Shown here: positions 1 through 5,715 of the stretch, piece after piece
Numbering within the stretch: the stretch's first letter is position 1
Layout of the letters: each line of letters starts with the position of its first letter
Assembly (NCBI GenBank): GCA_026393775.1
Contig: JAPKZM010000312.1
Span: 1-6,362 of the forward strand
Direction: 5' to 3'
Length of the DNA: 6,362 nt
From: Candidatus Aminicenantota bacterium
GTDB taxonomy: Bacteria > Acidobacteriota > Aminicenantia > UBA2199
The notes under the pieces: generated by a model
What the model was told of the DNA's origin: nothing
What the model saw: only the letters and a program-made list of their open reading frames with translations
The model's database searches: none
Translations under genes and position numbers: made by a program

Positions 1-241
1 CGTTGGGGCTGATGAAGGAGCCCGAACCGCCGTCGTTGTCGCGCACCGAGGAGAGGCGGATATGCTCCAGCCAGGCCGGGGTCGGTTCAAAGCCGTATTT
101 TTCCTTCAACTGCTTGAGCGGCGGATTGTCCAGCGTCCACATGCCTTCATCGGCTGCGAGGGGCAGAGCCGCAGCAAGCATCATGGCTACGGCCGCCAGC
201 AAGAGAATTACCGGCAGCCGGTTTTTTTGATTTTTTTTCAC
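1..241 (-). CDS. S46 family peptidase (dipeptidyl-peptidase 7/11 type), N-terminal part
   Basis: This is the first 80 codons of a gene that runs off the left edge. It starts at a GTG at 241-239, chosen because an AGGAGG Shine-Dalgarno sequence (249-254) sits 7 nt upstream. The product begins with a Lys/Asn/Arg-rich n-region and a hydrophobic stretch (about residues 9-29), with probable signal peptidase I cleavage before DEGMW. That DEGMW start of the mature protein is typical of S46 exopeptidases. It is followed by a Tyr-Gly-Phe ... Trp-Leu helix and by GSGSFISPN, the segment just before the family's catalytic-His motif (TNHH), which lies beyond the edge. S46 enzymes release dipeptides from peptide N-termini in the periplasm or outer membrane. 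DPP7 and DPP11 differ in side-chain preference, and the residue that decides this is not in the window. The family call rests on the N-terminus only. The gene has its own promoter. Confidence 0.85.
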   Translation of the reverse strand, partial: MKKNQKNRLPVILLLAAVAMMLAAALPLAADEGMWTLDNPPLKQLKEKYGFEPTPAWLEHIRLSSVRDNDGGSGSFISPN

Positions 242-268
242 TTAGAGACCTCCTATTTTGTCTATCTC

Positions 269-299
269 ATTATACTGCAAAAATTGCCGGAAAGTTCAA
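269..299 (-). promoter_or_regulatory. Sigma70-type promoter of the S46 peptidase gene
   Basis: On the minus strand a perfect -10 TATAAT (269-274) lies downstream of TTGAAC (294-299). The 19-nt spacer is longer than optimal. The spacer contains a small inverted repeat, GCAA-AAA-TTGC (277-287), of unknown meaning. Transcription would start near 262 and give a leader of about 20 nt that includes the AGGAGG ribosome site at 249-254. Confidence 0.6.
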
Positions 300-320
300 A
301 AAAATGATTTTTGCCCAGCG

Positions 321-348
321 CCAATTGCCCATAACCCATTACCCATAA
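321..348. repeat. Short heptanucleotide tandem repeat
   Basis: Consecutive 7-mers read CCAATTG, CCCATAA, CCCATTA, CCCATAA, and another CC follows. The last three differ by one base at most, and the first is a degenerate copy. The array sits in the non-coding gap between the S46 promoter and the tRNA promoter. It resembles the short tandemly repeated heptamers known between genes in some bacteria, such as cyanobacteria. I do not assign a function. Confidence 0.6.
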
Positions 349-361
349 CCTTTTTCCCCGA

Positions 362-391
362 TTGACAGTACCAGCTTTTTAATGGTATAGT
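362..391 (+). promoter_or_regulatory. Sigma70-type promoter of the tRNA gene
   Basis: A consensus -35 TTGACA (362-367) is followed after 18 nt by TATAGT (386-391, one mismatch). The predicted start near 398 lies about 14 nt before the mature tRNA 5' end. The start region is GC-rich (GCGCCGCTGCCG), as is typical of growth-rate and ppGpp-controlled stable RNA promoters. That regulation is inferred from base composition only. Confidence 0.8.
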
Positions 392-411
392 GCAGGTCTT
401 GCGCCGCTGCC

Positions 412-485
412 GGGGCCATGGTTTAATGGTAGAACGCGACCTTCGCAAGGTTGAGATGGCGGTTCGATTCCGCCTGGCTCCACCA
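412..485 (+). tRNA. tRNA-Ala (anticodon CGC), with encoded CCA and a tRNA-Gly-like body
   Basis: The full cloverleaf can be traced. Acceptor GGGGCCA (412-418) pairs with TGGCTCC (475-481). The D stem is GTTT/GAAC with a 7-nt loop (425-431). The anticodon stem CGACC/GGTTG encloses the loop TTCGCAA (442-448), with anticodon CGC at 444-446. The variable loop is 4 nt (454-457). The T stem GGCGG/CCGCC encloses TTCGATT (463-469). Discriminator A482 is followed by a genomic CCA. Codon GCG (Ala) is read by CGC, and the third acceptor pair is G-U, the main alanyl-tRNA synthetase signal, so alanine identity has two independent supports. Apart from CCA it is only 71 nt long, with a short D loop and variable loop. 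The body from D arm to T loop resembles bacterial tRNA-Gly(CCC) rather than the usual tRNA-Ala. Confidence 0.95.
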
Positions 486-491
486 GGTACG

Positions 492-507
492 GTGATAATC
501 ACTTTTT
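492..507 (+). terminator. Possible weak terminator after the tRNA
   Basis: A 4-bp stem GTGA/TCAC with a 3-nt loop (492-502) is followed by five T residues (503-507). It lies 6 nt after the tRNA CCA end and overlaps the stop codon of the convergent gene. The stem is short, so the call is tentative. The 3' trailer could instead be removed entirely by processing. Confidence 0.3.
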
Positions 508-2013
508 AATGCCCGACTCCCTTTCCCTTGCTTTTTCAGCGGCCAGGCGGAGCAATTCGTCTGCCGTGGCAAGAGGGGTTGCCTTTACAAAAATCTGATA
601 GGAGAAGAGGCCGGGAATGAGCCGGATCAATCCGGCATTCACCCTCAGCAGGAACCTGCTTATCATATTGTTTCCGATGATCTGCGGAATGGGGGGCGGG
701 ATCCCTTTTACTTTTTCAATTTTATAGCCTGCTTGTTTGAGAAAACGGCGGACGGATTTAAAAGTAAAGAGGTGCTTATGGGGCATATCGAGGATTCCCC
801 GTTTGCCATAGTTGAACTTGCCCACCAGCAATCCCAGCCTGATGAAAAGAAAAGCGATATTCGGCGTGGTGATGATCAGCAGCGGTTTTTTTGATTTTGC
901 TCCTGTCCTGATCTCTTCCAGGAGATGGATTTGCGCCGTCAGGTCAAGGTGTTCCAGAACATCCAGGAGGAGTATGAAATCGAAAGAATCGGCCGGGTAG
1001 GGAAGCGGATCGCAGTTCAGGTCTATTTTGCTGTATTTCTGCAACAATTGGCTTTCTGCTTCCAGCGCTATATCCACGCCCGTTACCTGACAACCCCGCT
1101 TTTCGAGCTCGTGGCCGACATACCCTGCCCCGCTGCCGATATCCAAAATTTGAGACTCTGCTCTCACTTCATTGATGGCCATGGTATGCGAAGAAAGAAA
1201 ATCGAATTTTGGCGGGTAGCTGTGCCCGGGTTTGACGATATCGAACTGCCGGTAATAGGATATATTCAGCTGATGAAGCCTTGCGCGCAGGGACGATCTC
1301 AGGACATTCCAGGAGTATAGCAAGCCATTGACCGGCCAACCTTTGCCTTCCATGCGGGCGGGAATCGAAATTTCACGAATCCTGCTTTCTTTCAACTTAA
1401 ATTGCATGGCGATCTCCTGGTTGAAATGAAAGCCGTCCGTGTTCAATGCATATGGGATCTGTTTCAGGACGTTGAGTGAATAGACCCTGTAGCCCGTCGG
1501 TTTGAGGCCCTTGGCAATCCGGCCGGCGAACACGGCGTCGGCCTCTTCATTTAGGACCGGAAGGATCAGTTTTTCCAGCTCTTCCGGCGTGAACTGACCA
1601 TCGCCATGGAGAAGAACGACCGCGGCAAAATCGTTTTTGAGCGCGTAATGAAAACCCAGTTTCAGGGTTCCGCCATACCCCCGGGCTTTAGAATTGGATA
1701 ACACGGTCAAGCGTATTTCTGGATGGAGCGACCGAAAGTTCACCACCCGGGCAAATGTCCCATCAACGGAATTGTCGTCAATAACGAGCGTCTCGCAGCC
1801 AAAACCGCCAACCGCGGCGGGAAGGCTTGCCAGTACCCCGACTATGGTCGATCCCACATTTTTCGCGGCAATAAAAAATAGTATTTTCTTGGCACCTTTC
1901 ACGGTTTTTTTCATCGCATTAATGGATGTTTTTGGAAGAATATAATATTTTGGCCAATTAATCAATATCAAAGATCTTTTCCCGTAGGGAACGCAAATTT
2001 GCGTTCCCTTCAT
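499..2013 (-). CDS. Bifunctional GT2 glycosyltransferase / class I SAM-dependent methyltransferase
   Basis: This 504-residue protein has two domains. The N-terminal GT2 domain (about residues 42-250) shows the nucleotide-sugar motif IDDNSVDGT (78-86), an SNSKARGYGG segment (106-115), and HGDGQ (136-140), where many relatives have DADGQ. TGYRVYS (173-179) and TDGFHFNQEI (192-201) follow. A linker with FLSSH (272-276) leads to a Rossmann methyltransferase: LDIGSGAG (290-297, SAM-binding loop), acidic D314, FDFILLLDVLEHL (344-356) and TTPN (382-385). Such fusions build or modify surface glycans or glycolipids; the sugar and acceptor are unknown. About 35 residues normally found between the GSR-like AGR (163-165) and GYR motifs seem to be missing. 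The start at 2013 has a good ribosome site (GGGAGG, 5 nt away). ATG 1914 (residue 34) is the alternative, since the first 33 residues look unlike a GT2 and cover a perfect palindrome. Confidence 0.93.
   Translation of the reverse strand: MKGTQICVPYGKRSLILINWPKYYILPKTSINAMKKTVKGAKKILFFIAAKNVGSTIVGVLASLPAAVGGFGCETLVIDDNSVDGTFARVVNFRSLHPEIRLTVLSNSKARGYGGTLKLGFHYALKNDFAAVVLLHGDGQFTPEELEKLILPVLNEEADAVFAGRIAKGLKPTGYRVYSLNVLKQIPYALNTDGFHFNQEIAMQFKLKESRIREISIPARMEGKGWPVNGLLYSWNVLRSSLRARLHQLNISYYRQFDIVKPGHSYPPKFDFLSSHTMAINEVRAESQILDIGSGAGYVGHELEKRGCQVTGVDIALEAESQLLQKYSKIDLNCDPLPYPADSFDFILLLDVLEHLDLTAQIHLLEEIRTGAKSKKPLLIITTPNIAFLFIRLGLLVGKFNYGKRGILDMPHKHLFTFKSVRRFLKQAGYKIEKVKGIPPPIPQIIGNNMISRFLLRVNAGLIRLIPGLFSYQIFVKATPLATADELLRLAAEKARERESGIKK
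1942..1971 (-). promoter_or_regulatory. Candidate internal promoter for a downstream start at 1914
   Basis: On the minus strand TTGATA (1966-1971) and TATTAT (1942-1947) are separated by 18 nt. The stretch is markedly AT-rich compared with the flanking coding DNA. Transcription would start near 1935 and feed ATG 1914, which has no Shine-Dalgarno sequence. If it is used, the 24-bp palindrome becomes an upstream DNA site rather than coding sequence. Confidence 0.4.
1986..2009. repeat. Perfect 24-bp palindrome at the start of the glycosyltransferase gene
   Basis: The half-site AGGGAACGCAAA is followed directly by its exact reverse complement. In the ORF as annotated it covers codons 2-10. As RNA it would form a stem of about 10 bp with an AAUU loop just after the start codon. 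A smaller inverted repeat, TTCCC-GTA-GGGAA (1979-1991), shares one arm, so the two folds exclude each other. No T-run follows on either strand, so it is not a simple terminator. It could be an operator, a translation-limiting hairpin or a REP/MITE-type repeat. Confidence 0.85.
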
Positions 2014-2063
2014 GTCAACCTCCCGCCCTATTCTCTTTTTCTACTTCATGCTACCATTCCCCT

Positions 2064-2762
2064 ATGATAACCGATAATAACCGCCTGTATCGGATGGTCA
2101 AGTGGCTGTGGCTGCTTCTGCAGGCCTCCATCCTGCCCCTGGCCGCCGTTCACGCCATTGCCGTACCCGCGACCCGCTGGCCGCTTATCCTACCGGCCCC
2201 GCTGCTGTTCTTTTTTGGAACCGCGTTCCTGGTCCTGTGGCTGATCGCCCAGTCCCTCCTGGTCATGGCCCGCTTCCCCCTGACCCTCGGCGGGGCGCTG
2301 CTGCTTATCGGCGGCACTGTCGCCCAGTTTGTTTTTCTGGTCGCTTCCGGCGGCTCGCTGGCCAGTGCCGCTTATTCGGTGTTTATTGCCATTCTGGCGG
2401 CCCTGGCTTTGGTCGCGCTGATCCTCACCGCTACCGCCTTGTTCCGGCAAATCGGTCCCCTGTGGGTCCGAATGCTTGCCTTGCTGGCGCAATTGCCTGT
2501 GGCCGGGCTGGTCTGGTTCTTGCTGGCGCCGCTGCGCCCGGAGTTTTCCGGTTTGCCTTCCTGGCGGGTGCTGCTCGATTGGCTGGCCATGGCCGGCAAC
2601 GCCGGCCTGGTGGTTTTCAGTCTGTACCATTTTTCTATTTTTTCTCCTCCCGCCCTTAGTGATGAAGCCTATGCCCGCGAATGGGAGCGCTGGGCCGCCC
2701 CGACCATCATTGTCCTGATCCTTTCGGCCGCGGCCGCCGCGGTGCTAGCCGGGATCGGTTAG
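2064..2762 (+). CDS. Unrecognised polytopic membrane protein
   Basis: This 232-residue protein matches no family I recognise. It is almost entirely hydrophobic, with about seven predicted membrane segments near residues 14-34, 41-68, 73-95, 102-126, 135-155, 172-193 and 211-231. The charged stretch that stands out is SDEAYAREWERW (199-210), between the last two segments. I see no catalytic motif, cofactor site or transporter signature. Long open frames overlap it on both strands, as expected in GC-rich DNA, but only this frame gives a coherent membrane protein. ATG 2064 has no ribosome site. ATG 2094 (residue 11), just before the first membrane helix, is an equally good start. The next gene follows after 53 nt but has its own promoter, so co-transcription is possible rather than required. 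Confidence 0.7.
   Translation: MITDNNRLYRMVKWLWLLLQASILPLAAVHAIAVPATRWPLILPAPLLFFFGTAFLVLWLIAQSLLVMARFPLTLGGALLLIGGTVAQFVFLVASGGSLASAAYSVFIAILAALALVALILTATALFRQIGPLWVRMLALLAQLPVAGLVWFLLAPLRPEFSGLPSWRVLLDWLAMAGNAGLVVFSLYHFSIFSPPALSDEAYAREWERWAAPTIIVLILSAAAAAVLAGIG
2074..2101 (-). promoter_or_regulatory. Candidate promoter for the 2013 start of the glycosyltransferase gene
   Basis: On the minus strand TTGACC (2096-2101) and TATTAT (2074-2079) are separated by 16 nt. A transcript starting near 2067 would have a leader of about 54 nt containing the GGGAGG ribosome site at 2019-2024. The site lies inside the first codons of the divergent membrane-protein ORF, so the two genes would interfere if both starts are right. 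Confidence 0.35.
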
Positions 2763-2780
2763 AGTCTTCCGGACATTCTA

Positions 2781-2809
2781 TTGCAATTTCATGCCATTCC
2801 CGTTAGAAT
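2781..2809 (+). promoter_or_regulatory. Promoter of the M13 peptidase gene, placed for a leaderless transcript
   Basis: TTGCAA (2781-2786) and TAGAAT (2804-2809, one mismatch to TATAAT) are separated by an optimal 17 nt. The -10 ends only 6 nt before ATG 2816, so the expected transcription start is at or next to the A of the start codon. No Shine-Dalgarno sequence is present, which fits a leaderless mRNA. Confidence 0.6.
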
Positions 2810-2815
2810 CGCGCC

Positions 2816-4906
2816 ATGGAAAAAACAAATTTTCTCAATATCCGGCAAAATCGTAAACCGTGCCGGCCATTGACCGTCACGGTTACGATCGTCTTTTTCA
2901 GTTTACTGCTGTTTTCATCCTGCGCAGCCCGGAAAGATAACGCAAAACCCGATGCCCTGGCTTCCCACATCGATCGCCGCATCAGGCCGGGCGATGATTT
3001 TTTCCTCTACGCCAACGGCAAGTGGTTCAAGGAGAACCCGATTCCGAAAAGCGAAAGGAGCAACGGGCTCTGGCAGCTCATCCAGGATACGATTAATGGC
3101 CAGGTAAAAAACATCTGCGAATCGGCCGCGGCCCTGAAAACGGTTGAAAAGGGAACCCACAAGCAGAAGATCGGCGACTTCTTCTATTCCGGCATGGATG
3201 AAACTGTCCTGAATGCTCACGGTGTCATTGACCTCGCTCAGGATCTGTCCATGATCGATGCCATCACCGACCTGAAGGGGGTAGTGACAGCTGTGGCGTA
3301 CATCCAGCGGGTGGCCGGGTCGCCGTTGTTCAGGTTCTATGTCGGCCAGGATGACATGCTTTCCTCGCGCTACGCGATCTTCATCAATCAGGGCGGGCTC
3401 AGCCTGCCCGAGCGCAGTTTTTACTTCGACAGCGATCCGCGGGCCGTGCTGATCAGGAAGGGGTTTGTCGCCTACGCCGGGCGCCTGTTCCGGCGCCTGG
3501 GTTATGATGAACAGCTGGCGCAAGGGGCGGCAGCCTGCCTAATGAAAATGGAAACCATGATCGCCAAGGCTTCGCGCAAGCTGGAAGACACCCGCGACCC
3601 GCTCAAGAACTACAACCGGCTGTCAACGGCGGAGCTGGCCAAGGTCGCTCCGGGATTCGACTGGCCCCTCTTCTTCAAGAGCGTGGGTTTGAAGGCCGTC
3701 GATGCGGTCGTGGTCGGGCAGCCCGAGTTCCTGCAAAGTTTGTACGCCAGGATGGACCGGGTGGCGTTGGACGACTGGAAGGACTACCTGAAGTTCCACC
3801 TGGTCAACAACCTGGCCGAATTCATGGACGATGACACATACAGGGAGTTTTTCCAGTTCTATGGAGCCACCATGGAGGGCGTTCCCGAGCCCAAGCCGCG
3901 CTGGAAGCGGGTGGTGGAGCAGACCGAGAACAGCCTCGGCGAACTGATCGGCCAGGTCTACGTGGCCGAGTACCTGCCGCCGAGAACAAAGGAAAAACTG
4001 ATCGAAATCGGCGAGGCGATACGCAGCGTATACGCCGAGAGGATCAAAGCCCTTGACTGGATGAGCTCAACCACCAAAGAGAAGGCCCTGGAGAAGCTGA
4101 GCACGGTGATCATGAAAATAGGCTATCCCGACCATTGGAAGAACCTCAGTGCCCTGGCCGTGGACCGGACTTCCTACGTCAGGAACGTCATGAATGCCAA
4201 CGCCTGGCATTCCGACTACAACCTGGCCAAGTTCGGCAAGCCGGTCGATCGCAGCGAGTGGGAGATGACGCCGCAAACGTACAACGCCTATTACAATCCG
4301 TCCAACAATGAGATCGTAATCCCCGGGTCGAACATCATCGTCCCGGGCTATGAAAAGACCATGGCCGACGACGCCATCCTGTACGCGATCATCGGCGGCT
4401 CCACCGTCGGCCACGAGATCATCCACGGCTTCGACGACCAGGGCTGCAAATATGACGAGCTGGGCAATCTCAACAACTGGTGGACGGCAGAGGACAGCGC
4501 CAAGTTCCTGGCCCGCACGCGGATGATCGTGGAGCAGTTCAACGAATACAACCCGGTGGACGACCTGCATATCAACGGCGAGATGACGCAGGGGGAAAAC
4601 ATCGCCGACCTGGCCGGGATCACCATGGGATACGAAGCGTTCAAGAAAACCCGGCAGTTCAGGGAAAAGAAAGAGATAGCCGGCCTCGGGTCCGAGAAAC
4701 GCTTCTTCCTCGGCTACGCCCTGGGCTGGATGATCAACCAGCGGCCGGAGGGCATCGCCAACCAGGTAAAGAGCGATGTCCATTCTCCCGCCAAATACAG
4801 GGTCAACGGCCCCTTGTCCGACCTGACCCCGTTTTATGAAGCTTTCCAAGTGACGGAAAAAGACCGCATGTGGCGGCCGCTGGAGAAGAGGGTAAAAATC
4901 TGGTAA
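2816..4906 (+). CDS. M13 family zinc metallopeptidase (neprilysin/PepO type), probable lipoprotein
   Basis: This complete 696-residue protein has the usual length for the family. The N-terminus has a long basic n-region, a hydrophobic segment (19-33) and Cys36 in LFSSC, a near-lipobox that suggests a lipid-anchored exported enzyme. The N-terminal M13 domain opens with RPGDDFFLYANGKW (57-70). The catalytic domain shows NAYY (490-493, substrate-backbone binding), the zinc motif HEIIH (533-537; ligands His533 and His537, general base Glu534), GENIADLAG with third ligand Glu594 and Asp598, then His656 and Arg662 in HSPAKYRVNG. It ends in a terminal Trp, as neprilysin does. All key catalytic residues are present. 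M13 enzymes are endopeptidases that cut oligopeptides, generally on the amino side of hydrophobic residues. The gene ends in tandem stops TAA TAG. The ATG is the only plausible start and has no ribosome site. No clear terminator lies in the 46-nt gap to the convergent gene. Confidence 0.97.
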   Translation: MEKTNFLNIRQNRKPCRPLTVTVTIVFFSLLLFSSCAARKDNAKPDALASHIDRRIRPGDDFFLYANGKWFKENPIPKSERSNGLWQLIQDTINGQVKNICESAAALKTVEKGTHKQKIGDFFYSGMDETVLNAHGVIDLAQDLSMIDAITDLKGVVTAVAYIQRVAGSPLFRFYVGQDDMLSSRYAIFINQGGLSLPERSFYFDSDPRAVLIRKGFVAYAGRLFRRLGYDEQLAQGAAACLMKMETMIAKASRKLEDTRDPLKNYNRLSTAELAKVAPGFDWPLFFKSVGLKAVDAVVVGQPEFLQSLYARMDRVALDDWKDYLKFHLVNNLAEFMDDDTYREFFQFYGATMEGVPEPKPRWKRVVEQTENSLGELIGQVYVAEYLPPRTKEKLIEIGEAIRSVYAERIKALDWMSSTTKEKALEKLSTVIMKIGYPDHWKNLSALAVDRTSYVRNVMNANAWHSDYNLAKFGKPVDRSEWEMTPQTYNAYYNPSNNEIVIPGSNIIVPGYEKTMADDAILYAIIGGSTVGHEIIHGFDDQGCKYDELGNLNNWWTAEDSAKFLARTRMIVEQFNEYNPVDDLHINGEMTQGENIADLAGITMGYEAFKKTRQFREKKEIAGLGSEKRFFLGYALGWMINQRPEGIANQVKSDVHSPAKYRVNGPLSDLTPFYEAFQVTEKDRMWRPLEKRVKIW

Positions 4907-4952
4907 TAGCCCGAACGATCGGCCGGCAGCGGCGGACAGTCCTTTTATCCAG

Positions 4953-5570
4953 CTACAGCGCCGACTCCAGATTGGGGATGACCATCGGGCTGATGATGTC
5001 GTAGCCGGCCCCGTTGGGGTGCAGCCCGTCGCCGTCATGGCAGCTTGCCGGCAACTGCCCTTGGGCATCGGCGATCGCCTGGTAGTAATCTATAAGCACG
5101 ATGCCCTGGTCAGCGCAATAGCCCCGCAGCCAATCGTTGAAAGCACGCAGGTCGTCGAGCTGCGCCTGGGTGCAATCCCCGGCTCCCACGTCCACCGGCA
5201 GGGTTGTGCACAGAACGGGGACGGCGCTGATATTGCGGATGCGGTCGACCATGCTCACGATGCTGCTCTCATACTCGCCCAGCGGCGTCCCCCCATCCGT
5301 ATAGAAATAGGCGCCGCACTCCTTGACCACAACGATGTCGGGGTCGTAGCCCTCGACCTCGTCCCAGACCTGGGTTTTGTCCCAGTCGTAGTGGATCACC
5401 TTCTGGAAGTTGTAGTCGCCGAAGTAATGGTCGAAGTCCCAATTCTCCGTGATTGATGCGCCGACGAAGACCACCGTCCCGAGGGGGCCCGAGGTGTCCG
5501 TCTTCTTGCACTGGCCCAGCGTCACCAGCAGCACCGGAATGAGCAGAAAAATCTTCCCTTTGCCTTTCAT
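4953..5570 (-). CDS. Exported SGNH/GDSL-like hydrolase with altered catalytic blocks
   Basis: This 205-residue protein has a basic n-region and hydrophobic core (residues 1-19), followed by Cys21 in LGQC. This could be a lipobox, but Gln before the Cys is unusual. The mature part has the SGNH outline. Block I is FVGASITENW (35-44) with putative nucleophile Ser39; Asp of the classical GDS is Ala38. A PDIVVV strand (77-82) follows, with KECGAYF (83-89) where the family has GxND, so the oxyanion Asn is absent. Block V is DGLHPNGAGY (181-190) with Asp181 and His184. SGNH proteins are mostly esterases or acetylesterases on lipids and glycans; the substrate here is unknown and activity is uncertain. 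Several Cys residues (85, 121, 133, 152, 177) could form disulfides. Start 5570 is chosen over in-frame upstream ATGs because GGAGG lies about 6 nt before it and the signal sequence starts there. Confidence 0.88.
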   Translation of the reverse strand: MKGKGKIFLLIPVLLVTLGQCKKTDTSGPLGTVVFVGASITENWDFDHYFGDYNFQKVIHYDWDKTQVWDEVEGYDPDIVVVKECGAYFYTDGGTPLGEYESSIVSMVDRIRNISAVPVLCTTLPVDVGAGDCTQAQLDDLRAFNDWLRGYCADQGIVLIDYYQAIADAQGQLPASCHDGDGLHPNGAGYDIISPMVIPNLESAL

Positions 5571-5621
5571 GAAACCCTCCGTGCGTGCCCTGGCTAAAAA
5601 ACCAGTTATTTTCATGGGGAA

Positions 5622-5650
5622 AGTATAGGGGAATGCTTCTGCGTTTGCAA
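5622..5650 (-). promoter_or_regulatory. Promoter of the SGNH gene
   Basis: On the minus strand TTGCAA (5645-5650) and TATACT (5622-5627, one mismatch to TATAAT) are separated by exactly 17 nt. The predicted start near 5615 gives a leader of about 45 nt that carries the ribosome site. The TTGCAA -35 with a 17-nt spacer is the same arrangement as in the M13 promoter. The rest of the 145-bp divergent gap (5571-5715) shows no convincing promoter for the plus-strand S41 gene. Confidence 0.6.
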
Positions 5651-5715
5651 GAACGATTATGGCCGGCATGAACTTTTTCGGAACATTCTGCGTTTATTCG
5701 TTCTGGAGGTTACGC

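Noticed and set aside
62..307. Plus-strand open frames over the first 300 bases
   Set aside because: They are antisense to the S46 peptidase N-terminus and its promoter, and have no ribosome site.
412..485. tRNA gene as an integration (attachment) site
   Set aside because: No second copy of the tRNA 3' end and no integrase or phage gene is present in the window.
925..1320. Plus-strand open frame of 131 codons within the GT2-methyltransferase gene
   Set aside because: It is antisense to conserved motifs of both domains and has no start signals.
2102..2659. Open frame of 185 codons overlapping the membrane-protein gene in another frame
   Set aside because: Its translation is rich in Gly, Arg, Pro and Ala, with no domain. 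The overlapping frame gives coherent membrane helices.
2725..2745. GC-rich palindromic run (CGGCCG/CCGCGG type)
   Set aside because: It is explained by a run of Ala codons in the last membrane helix, with no T-run and no spacing typical of a terminator.
2915..3523. Minus-strand open frame of 202 codons opposite the start of the M13 gene
   Set aside because: It is antisense to a real gene, has no ribosome site or recognisable motif, and is explained by codon bias.
4907..4952. Possible bidirectional terminator between the convergent M13 and SGNH genes
   Set aside because: Only 4-bp stems can be drawn (for example GCCG/CGGC) and no T-run follows at the right place on either strand.
4067..5068. 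Long open frame on the minus strand opposite the M13 gene (333 codons)
   Set aside because: It lies antisense to the fully conserved catalytic domain of the peptidase, has a composition typical of GC-rich antisense frames, shows no domain, and overlaps the end of the SGNH gene.
5571..5669. Upstream extension of the SGNH protein by 33 residues to an earlier ATG
   Set aside because: The extension would cover the promoter and ribosome site and would bury the signal sequence. ATG 5570 has a strong Shine-Dalgarno sequence.
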